A model generated the notes under the pieces. The model saw only the letters and a list, made by a program, of their open reading frames with translations. It did not search any database and was not told the origin of the DNA. From NCBI RefSeq assembly GCF_023715685.1, contig NZ_JAMBOQ010000015.1, positions 1 to 48,476 on the forward strand: 48,476 nt of DNA, in the 5' to 3' direction. Positions 6,996 through 13,763 of this stretch are shown here, one piece after another. Source of the stretch: Priestia aryabhattai (GTDB lineage Bacteria; Bacillota; Bacilli; Bacillales; Bacillaceae_H). Position 1 is the first letter of the stretch. Each line of letters starts with the position of its first letter. Made by a program: the position numbers and the translations under genes.

Positions 6996-7037
6996 AAAGA
7001 AAGCTTCATTGTTACTGTAACAGTGGAGCTTTCTTTT
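6996..7037 (+). terminator. Terminator after the Spo0E-like gene
   Basis: AAAAGAAAGCTTCA and the matching GGAGCTTTCTTTT form a long stem ending in a T-rich run. Confidence 0.7.
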
Positions 7038-7151
7038 CTACATGTGTGGTTTTTGTGTTTCAATAAATTCGATAAAAGATAAAAGGTGGATCATGTCCGT
7101 ATACACGATATAACAGAGTCTTTATTTTGTCCAGTTAAAAGGTTACACAAT

Positions 7152-7188
7152 AAAAAGCTACCTCGGCAGTGGAAGCGAGGCAGCTTTT
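7152..7188. terminator. Terminator-like hairpin in a gene-free stretch
   Basis: AAAAAGCTACCTCG pairs with CGAGGCAGCTTTT. Between 7038 and 7450 I see no convincing gene; open frames there cross this hairpin and have no ribosome binding site. Confidence 0.6.
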
Positions 7189-7448
7189 CGTCAGGGTTCA
7201 CACGTATAAAACGAATTAAAACGTATTCAAAGAAATTATATCATATTTTACCAATAAATATATATTTTCTTATTTTGCATATGTATAAAAGGTGCGCTTT
7301 TATACATTTTTCTGCTACTTAAGCCTTGGATAATCAGCGTTATATCAAGGATGTATAAAAAGCTGCATAAACGAGAAACAAGGACCTCATCAGAACCCTT
7401 TTCCCAATAGGGGTTCTCTTTTTTATGTCTTCCGGAAAGAGACATTAT

Positions 7449-7528
7449 GTTAACTAATTTTGTATATTGTATACAGACTAAAAACAGAAAAAACTCCCTG
7501 TTGTGGTAGGTTGTTTTTTCTGTTTTTT
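7449..7528 (-). repeat. Partial composite repeat (GTTAAC, GTATAC and terminator part)
   Basis: Reading the minus strand, the terminator stem (7483-7528) is followed by GTATACAATATAC and GTTAACATAAT. The H1/H2 hairpins are missing, but a TGGACAATAAATCCA hairpin resembling H0 lies at 7534-7548. Confidence 0.6.
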
Positions 7529-7655
7529 TGAATGGACAATAAATCCAATAACTGGTATTTCTATTTATATTTTTAATCACCTTTCTTGTACTTACTCCAA
7601 AACTTAAACAGTTGAATAAAGTAGAAGGTAGAAAATATGTCTAGGAGGTTATGTT

Positions 7656-7886
7656 TTGGAATATCAAGACTTTAATTCTGAAGAACAACTTGAGTTTGTA
7701 AACCTTGGGGATGAAAGACAACCATATAGCCATTACCCATATCCAAGGCCGAGACCAAGACCATATTATCCATACTATTACCCACCATATTACTATCCAC
7801 GTCCACGGCCATATTATCCGTATTATCCACCATATTATTATCCATATCCATATTACCCTTGGTACGGATATGGCGGAGGTTATTGA
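7656..7886 (+). CDS. Pro/Tyr-rich spore coat-like protein, TTG start
   Basis: 76 residues. After an acidic N-terminus (about 1-22) the protein is almost entirely PRPRPRPYYPYYYPPYYYP-type repeats, ending WYGYGGGY. Tyr/Pro-rich low-complexity proteins are common in Bacillus coats, where tyrosines are cross-linked. The TTG start lies seven bases after AGGAGG; the nearby ATG at 7651 is in another frame that stops early. The repeat codons (CCATATTATCC and similar) form an imperfect DNA repeat, so the copy number may vary between strains. Confidence 0.75.
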   Translation: MEYQDFNSEEQLEFVNLGDERQPYSHYPYPRPRPRPYYPYYYPPYYYPRPRPYYPYYPPYYYPYPYYPWYGYGGGY

Positions 7887-8087
7887 AAAGAATCTCATTC
7901 ATAGTAATTAAAAGGAGTCGCATATGCGACTCCTAAAATCAGTAAAAATACAGTGAATGTTTTTCGTGTTTATGCTTCAAGTGGGATATAGGTGATCTTA
8001 TAAATGAAAAATACATAGTATTAATCTGTATAAAAAATAAAAATATAACTTTTTATTTTTACATCCTTCTATTTTAAATAAATAAAT

Positions 8088-8128
8088 ACCAAGCACCCTG
8101 GGAATCATTGATCCCCAGGGTGCTTGGT
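8088..8128. terminator. Strong terminator hairpin
   Basis: ACCAAGCACCCTGGG and CCCAGGGTGCTTGGT are perfect 15-bp arms. It lies about 200 bases downstream of the Pro/Tyr-rich gene. Confidence 0.6.
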
Positions 8129-8146
8129 TCTGATAATGTTGATTAT

Positions 8147-8280
8147 GTTAACTAACTTTGTATATTATATACAGCTTAAAAAACAGAAAAAACTATCTCA
8201 TGCGAATAAGATAGTTCTTCTGGTGAATGCTCTAAATAGATGTATTTGACACCTTACAGTGCCTTGAGTAGTTTGCTCTA
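8147..8280 (-). repeat. Composite intergenic repeat, copy E2
   Basis: On the minus strand H1 (8264-8280) and H2 (GGCACTGTAAGGTGTC, 8248-8263) precede a terminator stem (8181-8219), an ATATAC box and GTTAAC (8147-8152). The H2 stem differs at several positions from other copies, yet pairing is kept with two G-U pairs, around a GTAA loop. Confidence 0.65.
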
Positions 8281-8449
8281 GAGATATAATTCTATTCATT
8301 TAGATAAAAAATAGGTTATTGTTTAGGACAAGTTATTCTTAAAGTACATATGATGTAGTATGTAGCGACTCATAATATCTTTTTCTATAGTCATGTTCTT
8401 ATTTTAAGAACATGGCATTTTTTATATTGTTTCCGGTAAAGTTCATTAT

Positions 8450-8624
8450 GTTAACTAAAGATGTATATTATATGCAGCTTAAAAAAAGAAAAAACTACCT
8501 TTGCAAAGAGGGAGGTAGTTTTTCTCTTTAATCATGTGGGATTTTTGATGCTTTAAAGCATCTTGAGTAGTTTGCTCAAAGTCCTAACTTTTATTCTTTT
8601 TTATTATGATTGGATGCTTGTCCA
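8450..8624 (-). repeat. Composite intergenic repeat, complete copy E3
   Basis: On the minus strand: H0-like TGGACAAGCATCCA (8611-8624), H1 TTGAGCAAACTACTCAA (8563-8579), H2 GATGCTTTAAAGCATC (8547-8562, fully paired), terminator stem (8484-8526) and GTTAAC (8450-8455). It is divergent from the gene at 8684. Confidence 0.75.
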
Positions 8625-8683
8625 TTTCGGTTTCATTTTCTCTACATAAAATATAGTACCTCTGCGAAAAGGAGGTGAATAGT

Positions 8684-8965
8684 ATGATCAATGGCTTAAT
8701 TCAATTTATTCAAGCTATATTAGAAAGTGTAATTAATTTGGTAAACTCACTTCTTACGGTAGTTACTGATAATTTGGAAGAAGTAATTAATGCTTTAGTT
8801 CAATTACTTCAATCTCTGATACAATCTATCACTGCTTTTCTTAATGCACTTATCCCTATAATTGGTGAGGTTTTAGAGGGAGTAGTCACTACATTACTCC
8901 AATTCTTCCAATCTGTTGTACAAGCTCTTATTGATTTACTTGGTTCACTTCTTTCCCTTTTATAG
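8684..8965 (+). CDS. Small amphipathic, Leu/Ile/Val-rich helical protein without basic residues
   Basis: 93 residues after AAAAGGAGGTGAATAGT. The whole protein is a repeated amphipathic helix built of short units such as LVQLLQSLIQSI and LLQFFQSVVQAL, with Gln, Ser and Asn on the polar face. It contains no Lys, Arg, His or Cys and only a few Glu and Asp, so it is acidic. A single I-P-I-I-G breaks it near residue 57. Such a sequence could lie on a membrane, self-assemble into a sheet, or act as a peptide toxin or bacteriocin-like product; no immunity or export gene is adjacent. The surroundings point to a spore-layer component. I do not recognise the family. Confidence 0.7.
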   Translation: MINGLIQFIQAILESVINLVNSLLTVVTDNLEEVINALVQLLQSLIQSITAFLNALIPIIGEVLEGVVTTLLQFFQSVVQALIDLLGSLLSLL

Positions 8966-9008
8966 TAGGAAAAGCACTATTTATAAGATAAATTTTGTTG
9001 TACTCATG

Positions 9009-9049
9009 GATAAAGCTCGTTGAATTAGCATAATTCTCCGAGCTTTATC
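9009..9049 (+). terminator. Terminator of the amphipathic-protein gene
   Basis: GATAAAGCTCG pairs with CGAGCTTTATC about 45 bases after the stop codon. Confidence 0.6.
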
Positions 9050-9068
9050 TTCTTATAATTTTGATTAT

Positions 9069-9139
9069 GTTAACTACCTTTGTATATCATATACAGTCTG
9101 AAAACAGAAAAAACTACCCTATGCTAGGCAGTTTTTCTC
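9069..9139 (-). repeat. Partial composite repeat (terminator, ATATAC, GTTAAC)
   Basis: The AACAGAAAAAACTACC stem (9103-9139) and GTTAAC (9069-9074) are kept; H1 and H2 are absent. It directly follows the stop of the minus-strand gene at 9142 and could serve as its terminator. Confidence 0.6.
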
Positions 9140-9141
9140 AA

Positions 9142-9363
9142 TTAGTATCTATAACCATCAGTGTAGAAGTCGTCTCTTGGATAACAACGGCGAACCCATC
9201 TACATTCTTGAACCCAACGACAGCGAGGAGGATGAGGGTGATGATAAGGTTGGTGGTAAGGCTGTTGATAGGACTGAGGTTGTTGTTGTCTGTAAAAAGT
9301 ATCGTAATGAGAAAATTGTTGTAGATCGTTAGGATTTATTTCAGGTTGGTAATGATAATACAA
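9142..9363 (-). CDS. Tyr/Gln/Pro-rich spore coat-like protein, inverted twin of 1563-1784
   Basis: 73 residues, nearly identical to the protein at 1563-1784; visible differences include D/N, R/H and a final GYRY instead of GYGY. The TTG start follows AAAGGAGAGATTACC exactly as in the twin. An upstream in-frame ATG would add 11 residues that are not conserved and precede the ribosome binding site, so TTG is preferred. The upstream repeat (9392-9469) is shared as well. The two copies face each other as a long inverted repeat about 7.5 kb apart, so recombination between them could invert the segment between. Confidence 0.75.
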   Translation of the reverse strand: MYYHYQPEINPNDLQQFSHYDTFYRQQQPQSYQQPYHQPYHHPHPPRCRWVQECRWVRRCYPRDDFYTDGYRY

Positions 9364-9391
9364 GGTAATCTCTCCTTTGTCTTTTCTCCAA

Positions 9392-9469
9392 TACACTATA
9401 TGTTTAAAGAAAGAATCGATATGGACTTATACCTAGAAAAACGAGCCTGACTTTAGGTATTTAAACTAA
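9392..9469 (-). promoter_or_regulatory. Promoter-region repeat, copy 2 of 3
   Basis: Inverted copy of 1427-1507, directly upstream of the twin coat-like gene. It contains CATATAGTG, similar to a sigma-K -10 box. Confidence 0.5.
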
Positions 9470-9520
9470 ACAATGTAGGTAATGCTTGAAAATCTTCATT
9501 TTTATATAAATTTAATTAAA

Positions 9521-9562
9521 AACAGAAAAAAACAATCCGTGGGAGGTGGATTGTTTTTTTCT
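9521..9562. terminator. Isolated terminator stem of composite-repeat type
   Basis: AACAGAAAAAAACAATCC pairs with GGATTGTTTTTTTCT. No GTATAC or GTTAAC box adjoins. Confidence 0.55.
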
Positions 9563-9649
9563 CAAGAAAAGATCAGGCTTATAGTTCCTAATTATATTTT
9601 ATATTCCCCCTATAAACCCTTGATATTACTCAATTTATAGAGGGAGCTC

Positions 9650-9804
9650 TGTATATCGTATACATTAAGAAAACAAGAAAGAAAGCTGCCAGGGAGGACA
9701 GCCTTCTTTCTTAATACAAGGTTGCAGTGGAAGACGCCGTTCAAGCATCTTGAGTAGTTTGCTCAAAATATCCAAGATATTATTCATGATGGACGATTCA
9801 CCTA
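9650..9804 (-). repeat. Composite intergenic repeat, copy E4
   Basis: On the minus strand: an H0-like hairpin (TAGGTGAATCGTCCA, 9790-9804), H1 TTGAGCAAACTACTCAA (9750-9766), H2 GATGCTTGAACGGCGTC (9733-9749), a diverged AAGAAAGAAGGCTG stem (9674-9712) and the TGTATATCGTATACA palindrome. An open frame across this copy is judged not to be a gene. Confidence 0.6.
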
Positions 9805-10032
9805 TAAATGAGTGGGTGAATATAGTGTAATTAGGATAAATGATGCCTTTATATACCTCTTTCTTGAAATTCTTCATTTGTTATAAAAGTCTAATTTTAT
9901 TACAAAATACAAACTATGTTTTTTATACCAACAGATAAAGCCTTTGGTTAGTATCTCCAAAGGCTTTATCTATTCATTCAAATTTTCCTCAATATAAAGT
10001 TATAAAAAATTATCGTAAAAGGGAGTGTTTAT

Positions 10033-10161
10033 ATGTCTAAGGATGCTACATGTGGATTTGGATCTAGTTTTGCTTTAGTCGTTGTATTGTTTATACTTTT
10101 AATTATTATTGGATGCTGTTCTTACGGTGGCGGCTATGGTAGTCGTCATGGTTATTGTTAG
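10033..10161 (+). CDS. YjcZ-family sporulation protein
   Basis: 42 residues: a short polar start with one Cys, one strongly hydrophobic helix (SFALVVVLFILLIIIGCC), then a Gly/Tyr-rich tail ending SRHGYC. The core F-A-L-V/I-V-x-L-F-I-L-L-I-I-I-G is the hallmark of the YjcZ family of tiny Bacillus sporulation proteins. AAAGGGAG precedes the ATG. Relatives in this window are at 46674-46850 and the broken gene at 41250-41421. These are probably spore or forespore membrane peptides; their molecular role is not known to me. Confidence 0.8.
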   Translation: MSKDATCGFGSSFALVVVLFILLIIIGCCSYGGGYGSRHGYC

Positions 10162-10213
10162 TAAATCGTTGATGCTTCTTGCTTTGATGGTGATTTCTAA
10201 TAAAAACAATTAA

Positions 10214-10252
10214 AAGAAAAAGTCCTTATTTATTAAAATAGGACTTCTTTTA
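10214..10252 (+). terminator. Terminator after the YjcZ-like gene
   Basis: AAAAAGTCCTTATT and AATAGGACTTCTTTT are complementary, with a T-rich end. A second hairpin (GACTGATCTA / TAGATCAGCC) lies at 10310-10345 with a degenerate GTTAAC-type box before it. Confidence 0.6.
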
Positions 10253-10460
10253 TTTTATTGCTAATAATTTTGATTATATAAAGTAGGATTGTATTCTTTA
10301 TACAAATAAAAAGACTGATCTATGAAAGAGTAGATCAGCCTTTTAGTGAAGAGGAAGGTATTGCAAGTAACTGGTGGTGGCAGCATATGCAAATAAGAAC
10401 GAAACTGTACTTTTAATACAATAATATTTAAATTATATTACTACCTAGAAAGTATATTAT

Positions 10461-10633
10461 GGTAACTAAGGTTGTATAGCGTATACAGCTTAAAAAATAG
10501 AAAAACCAACCTCTGAGTCCTAAAGGTTGGTTTTTCTGCTCTATTGCTAAAGGATTTTCGTAGATGCCTCACGGCGTCTTGTGTAGTTTGCTCAAGATAT
10601 AAATCTTTATTCTTATGTATGGACAATTATCCA
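10461..10633 (-). repeat. Composite intergenic repeat, complete copy E5
   Basis: On the minus strand: H0 TGGATAATTGTCCA (10620-10633), H1 (10579-10595), H2 GACGCCGTGAGGCATC (10563-10578), terminator stem with CCAACCT / AGGTTGG (10497-10537), GTATAC, and a GTTACC box in place of GTTAAC. It is divergent from the CotF-like gene. The H0 site also reads ATGGACAATT on the plus strand, which fits the SpoIIID consensus. Confidence 0.7.
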
Positions 10634-10683
10634 ATGTAATCATCCATGAGTATAGTAATTCATAACATGAAAGAGGTGTGTAT

Positions 10684-11196
10684 ATGAATTATTATCCTTA
10701 TGATGATGGACGAAACCATCAGCAATTAGCTTGGCATGAAACACTCGAATTACATGAGTTAGCTGCCTTTCAAACTAATAGCCTAATTCAATTTAAAAAG
10801 GCAGTTAGAAAAATTCAAGATCGAGAACTAAAGAACTTATATTTAGAAGCTATCGAGGGAATACAAGGGAACCTTAATGAATTACTATCATTTTATGAGT
10901 ATGGTCCGTATCCTGAAGAACATCATGTGGTGAGAAATGATGAGTCAGCTTTCTTTTCTGGAAGTTTATTGGGTTTTACAAAAACTTCTGTTCGTTCTTA
11001 TGCTACAGCTATTACAGAAACAGCTACTCCATCGCTACATGAAATATTTAATCATCATTTACAAAAAGCTATTAACTTACACTATAAAGTCTTTACTTAT
11101 ATGTATCGAAAAGGCTATTATCTGGCTTATGATCTCACAAATCTCCGTATGAATGATGTTAAAAATGCAAAAAAAGCATTAAATATGCCTTATTAA
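10684..11196 (+). CDS. CotF-like spore coat protein
   Basis: 170 residues. The C-terminal half carries the CotF family pattern: S-x-x-x-S-Y-A-T-A-I-T-E-T-A-T-P-S-L, then L-x-x-A-I-N-L-H-x-K-V-F-x-Y-M and K-G-Y-Y-L-A-Y-D (compare N-Y-A-x-A-L-T-E-T-A-T-P-E-L ... L-H-x-K-I ... M-I-x-K-G-Y-Y in coat proteins of Bacillus). The N-terminal half (about 15-75) is a ferritin-like helical segment, H-E-x-L-E-L-H-E-L, also usual in this family. The ATG at 10684 follows AAAGAGGTG with good spacing; a GTG six bases earlier is too close. Made in the mother cell and deposited on the spore coat in known relatives. Confidence 0.85.
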   Translation: MNYYPYDDGRNHQQLAWHETLELHELAAFQTNSLIQFKKAVRKIQDRELKNLYLEAIEGIQGNLNELLSFYEYGPYPEEHHVVRNDESAFFSGSLLGFTKTSVRSYATAITETATPSLHEIFNHHLQKAINLHYKVFTYMYRKGYYLAYDLTNLRMNDVKNAKKALNMPY

Positions 11197-11252
11197 AGAG
11201 CCATAAAATAAAGTGCTAAAAAATATAAACTACTTTTCATAAATCACATTAT

Positions 11253-11300
11253 GTTAACTAAAAATGAATACTCTATACAGCCTGAAAATAGAAAAACAGT
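11253..11300 (-). repeat. Partial composite repeat
   Basis: A GTTAACATAAT box and GAATACTCTATACAGCCTG correspond to the tail of the composite repeat. The terminator stem is incomplete. Confidence 0.45.
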
Positions 11301-11356
11301 CCGTATTTTGCTTTTAAGATTGATATATAAAGTGAGATGTAAAACCCTCTCGACAT

Positions 11357-11896
11357 TTATTCTTCTAAAGTAAGTTCGAAAATAAGCTGGTAATTACAGT
11401 CGGTTAAGTCGATTTCAATGATTTGAAAATCTTCCCCGTACCAATCCGTTTCAGTAATAATTAGTTTGGCCGTATTGAAATAAAATTCCTCCGAAAAATG
11501 GGGACGGAACGTAATTCCTACCTCTTTCCCTACGGTCTCATACTTTTTGAATTCTCGCAAATACAGTTCCGCATAGAACGGATGGTCTTTCCAAAAAGCT
11601 CTAGCGTTCTTTTCAATATGTGATTGGATATAGGTCTCACGCTCCTTAATGCTCATTTTTCTTATATGGCGAGGATAGTCTAAAATGTGACCCTCGATAA
11701 ATGACCCCTTTTCATCACGAAAGAAATCACCATACAGCCCTTCAATCGAAAAATCCTCAATATGCGCTCTGATACCAAAATCCTCTTGTTCTTCTAGTTC
11801 TCGGTTAACAAGAATAGTAAGGACTTCTTTTTCGTTCTCAGCTTTAGCAATGGCAAAAAAGGACATCCCTGCATTGATAGCAAATAGTTTGGTCAC
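11357..11896 (-). CDS. Hypothetical acidic cytoplasmic protein
   Basis: 179 residues, starting MTKLFAINAGMSFFAIAKAE after a GGGGG-type ribosome binding site. It is rich in Glu, Phe and Tyr, with no membrane segment and no motif I can name. The N-terminal strand pattern (A-I-N-A-G-M-S-F-F-A-I-A-K-A-E-N-E) and the E-I-D-L-T-D ending suggest a compact alpha/beta fold. It is the first gene of the backbone region and is divergent from the ribbon-helix-helix gene at 12082, with a promoter-operator region between. It may be a plasmid maintenance gene; this is only context. Confidence 0.6.
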   Translation of the reverse strand: MTKLFAINAGMSFFAIAKAENEKEVLTILVNRELEEQEDFGIRAHIEDFSIEGLYGDFFRDEKGSFIEGHILDYPRHIRKMSIKERETYIQSHIEKNARAFWKDHPFYAELYLREFKKYETVGKEVGITFRPHFSEEFYFNTAKLIITETDWYGEDFQIIEIDLTDCNYQLIFELTLEE

Positions 11897-12002
11897 ATCG
11901 TGAACCCCCTGAATTTTAATTTGGTAATCTTTCCTATGATATTTGAATTTCCCGATATAGATAATTAACGACTAAAAAGCTAACTTTTTTTAATCTTGGT
12001 TA

Positions 12003-12054
12003 TTGACTATGGTAATTATATTCTTTAAAATTTTTATTAGCACTCATTTGAGTG
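12003..12054 (+). promoter_or_regulatory. Sigma-A-type promoter with palindromic operator
   Basis: TTGACT (12003-12008) and TAAAAT (12026-12031) are separated by 17 bases. Just downstream CACTCATTTGAGTG (12041-12054) is a palindrome, followed by a half copy (GCACTCATTT). This is a typical autoregulatory operator for the ribbon-helix-helix gene that follows. Confidence 0.65.
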
Positions 12055-12081
12055 CGCACTCATTTCAGGAGGAAGCTTAAC

Positions 12082-12240
12082 ATGCCTAAAACACCGCCTG
12101 GATTCAAGCGTTTAAATGCTGATATACCAGAAGAATTATTTAAGGAATTTGCAAAGAGATGTATTGAAGAAGGTGTGAGCAAAAAAAATTTTCTTGTTCA
12201 ACTTTTGGAAAAAGAACTCTTTAAAGATTCAAAGAAGTAA
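12082..12240 (+). CDS. Ribbon-helix-helix (CopG/Arc-type) plasmid regulator
   Basis: 52 residues. The strand FKRLNADIPEELFKEFAKRC, then EEGVSKKNFLVQLLEKEL, is the short beta strand followed by two helices of CopG/Arc/MetJ DNA-binding dimers. AGGAGGAAGC precedes the ATG. A palindromic operator overlaps its promoter region, so it probably represses itself. Such proteins control copy number, partition or conjugation genes. A downstream hairpin (12257-12338) separates it from the LuxR-type gene. Confidence 0.7.
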   Translation: MPKTPPGFKRLNADIPEELFKEFAKRCIEEGVSKKNFLVQLLEKELFKDSKK

Positions 12241-12256
12241 AAGAAAGCAAAATAAA

Positions 12257-12338
12257 AGGGCACTTCCTGTGCAAAGGAAGCACCCCCATGTAAAAAACTT
12301 ATAAGGATTTTTATTATAACATGGGTTGCCCTCAAAAA
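12257..12338 (+). promoter_or_regulatory. Long-range hairpin, possible attenuator
   Basis: AGGGCA...CCCATGT pairs with ACATGGG..TGCCCT across an A/T-rich loop, with an inner hairpin CTTCC/GGAAG. The structure ends in TCAAAAAAC just before the ribosome binding site of the next gene. It could be a terminator-attenuator or the target of an antisense RNA. Confidence 0.45.
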
Positions 12339-12351
12339 ACAGGAAGGTCTT

Positions 12352-12738
12352 ATGATGGATCAAACCAAAAAATTGTTAATGGGAATTGAACATATTTTGA
12401 GTGTAGCTTCTGATTTAGTACAAGAAGTAGATCGTCTTAAACGTGTTGAAGAAGAATGTCAGATGCTTAAAGAAAAACTTTTTTTGAAACAACTTACGTC
12501 ATCTGAACAAGACGTTTTTGCTCTTGCACTTGATGGCTATTCCATTACAGAAATGCAAGATATTTTATTTAAAGAAGAGAGCACAATTAAGAATCAGAGA
12601 CACAGCATTCTACAAAAATTAAACGTTTCTTCGATGAAAGAAGCGATCGATTTTTATAAAAAAACTACCCAGACTTCTTCTCAAAACTTCACGAATTATC
12701 ATCAAGAAATCTTTCAAAAACTCGTTAAAACTTCATAA
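12352..12738 (+). CDS. LuxR/GerE-type HTH regulator with N-terminal coiled coil
   Basis: 128 residues. An N-terminal helical segment (about 1-45, rich in Glu, Lys and Leu) precedes a GerE-like domain (about 48-105): LTSSEQDVFALALDGYS, ITEMQDILFKEESTIKNQ, HSILQKLNVSSMKEAI. This matches the LuxR pattern (L-T-x-x-E-x-x-V ... I-A-x-x-L-x-x-S-x-x-T-V-K-x-H-x-x-x-I-x-x-K-L). There is no receiver domain, so it is probably not a response regulator. AGGAAGG lies before two adjacent ATG codons; 12355 has the better spacing. It may control the downstream plasmid genes. Confidence 0.75.
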   Translation: MMDQTKKLLMGIEHILSVASDLVQEVDRLKRVEEECQMLKEKLFLKQLTSSEQDVFALALDGYSITEMQDILFKEESTIKNQRHSILQKLNVSSMKEAIDFYKKTTQTSSQNFTNYHQEIFQKLVKTS

Positions 12739-12766
12739 AAGTTGAGGGGACTTAAAGGGGACAGTA

Positions 12767-12945
12767 GCTCAACATGTACAAAAAAGTGCCAAAATTGATG
12801 TCAACACCAGGTCAACATTAGGCGTTTTTCTCCTCTTTAGGTCAACAGCAGTTCGACAGACTGGAAGTTTTCGTGGGATCACTTTTTTTGAGGTGAAAAC
12901 GTTGTTTTGCTGGGCTTTGCCCAGCATATCACAGCGATGTGATAT
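12767..12945. repeat. TCAACA repeat cluster and two hairpins, centromere- or oriT-like region
   Basis: GCTCAACA (12767), TGTCAACA (12799), GGTCAACA (12810), GGTCAACA (12840) and GTTCGACA (12851) form a cluster. Two hairpins follow: GCTGGGCTTTGCCCAGC (12909-12925) and ATATCACAGCGATGTGATAT (12926-12945, with a GCGA loop). The next gene encodes a small ribbon-helix-helix-like protein. The layout fits a partition site or an origin of transfer; no relaxase gene is in the window. Confidence 0.5.
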
Positions 12946-13014
12946 CAAAAACCCCTTATGCTCTTCTCTACTCGTACTGGAAATTCTGCAATTTGATAGA
13001 AAAGGAATGATTTC

Positions 13015-13272
13015 ATGGATATCTTTTTACGAAATATTGATCCGGTTGCTATGCAAAAAGTTGATGAACTAGCGAAAGAAAATGGGATGTCTCGCCAACA
13101 ATTTTTGAAAGAACAATTCGAAGTATTAGCTTTTTTTGATGAGCAAGTAGCAAGAGAAAAAAGATTAGAAGCTATCATTGATCAGAACATTGAATTGATG
13201 AAGGAATGTGCGATAACAATCGAAAAGATGAACAACATTCTATATGAACTGATGGGAGATGTGGAGGAGTAA
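13015..13272 (+). CDS. Small ribbon-helix-helix-like DNA-binding protein
   Basis: 85 residues. MDIFLRNIDPVAMQKVDELA followed by KENGMSRQQFLKEQFEVLA has the strand-helix-turn-helix plan of ribbon-helix-helix proteins; a helical C-terminal tail follows (about 45-85). AAAGGAATG precedes the ATG. The stop overlaps the start of the next gene (TAATG), so both are translationally coupled. Located just after the TCAACA repeats and hairpins, it is a candidate centromere-binding (ParR-like) or relaxosome accessory protein. The domain call is by eye. Confidence 0.6.
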   Translation: MDIFLRNIDPVAMQKVDELAKENGMSRQQFLKEQFEVLAFFDEQVAREKRLEAIIDQNIELMKECAITIEKMNNILYELMGDVEE

Positions 13273-13694
13273 TGGAAACACAACGACGTATGATTACACT
13301 AGATAAAGAAACGGATCAATACATCCAAGATTATATGGCTGAACATAAACTTCGTTTCCCAGGAGAAGCGATTATGGATATTTGTAAAAAGTATCGAGAA
13401 GAAAAAAAGAAAGAATGGTCGTTAGATTACATTACGGAAACTGTTAGTGAAAATCTTCATGATGTATTAAAAAGTGAACTTAAAAAGATTCGATTAGGAA
13501 CAAATAGTGCAGATAAAAACACACAAATTCTTATCGAGTTTATGAATGGTTTGTATTTCCATCATGGCTATGATGCGATTATGACAACGGATCTTCTAGA
13601 ATTAGAAGCAACCAAACTTGCGAAAAAAGTTGTACAAGAACGTATTTTGAATCAACGACAAAAACGACTGGATAAGGAGTATCCTAAAAGCTGA
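13272..13694 (+). CDS. Plasmid backbone protein, second gene of the coupled pair
   Basis: 140 residues starting METQRRMITLDKETDQYIQDYM, again a strand-helix-helix start resembling a ribbon-helix-helix domain, followed by a mostly helical, Lys/Glu-rich body with no known motif. It overlaps the preceding gene by one base and GGAGG lies just before the start. The pair could be a DNA-binding adaptor and effector for segregation, or two relaxosome accessory proteins. Function not recognised. Confidence 0.6.
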   Translation: METQRRMITLDKETDQYIQDYMAEHKLRFPGEAIMDICKKYREEKKKEWSLDYITETVSENLHDVLKSELKKIRLGTNSADKNTQILIEFMNGLYFHHGYDAIMTTDLLELEATKLAKKVVQERILNQRQKRLDKEYPKS

Positions 13695-13696
13695 AA

Positions 13697-13741
13697 TAGC
13701 CTTTAAGGCTATCTAGGTAGGCTTAAGCCTACTTTTCCTTT
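13697..13741 (+). terminator. Tandem hairpins ending the coupled gene pair
   Basis: ATAGCCTTTAAGGCTAT and GTAGGCTTAAGCCTAC are consecutive palindromes, the second followed by TTTTCCTTTT. Confidence 0.7.
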
Positions 13742-13763
13742 TAGTAAACGAGGTGAATATAGA

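Noticed and set aside
7086..7322. Plus-strand 78-residue open frame
   Set aside because: No ribosome binding site, crosses a terminator hairpin at 7152-7188, and has no gene-like composition.
9665..9877. Minus-strand 70-residue open frame
   Set aside because: It runs through the H1/H2 hairpins and terminator stem of a composite repeat, and the frame is not kept in other copies.
10441..10626. Minus-strand 61-residue open frame containing E-Q-T-T-Q-D-A-V-R-H-L
   Set aside because: The peptide repeats in several composite repeats, which first suggested a conserved small protein. Stops lie just before it in other copies, no start or ribosome binding site is shared, and the variation follows base pairing rather than codons.
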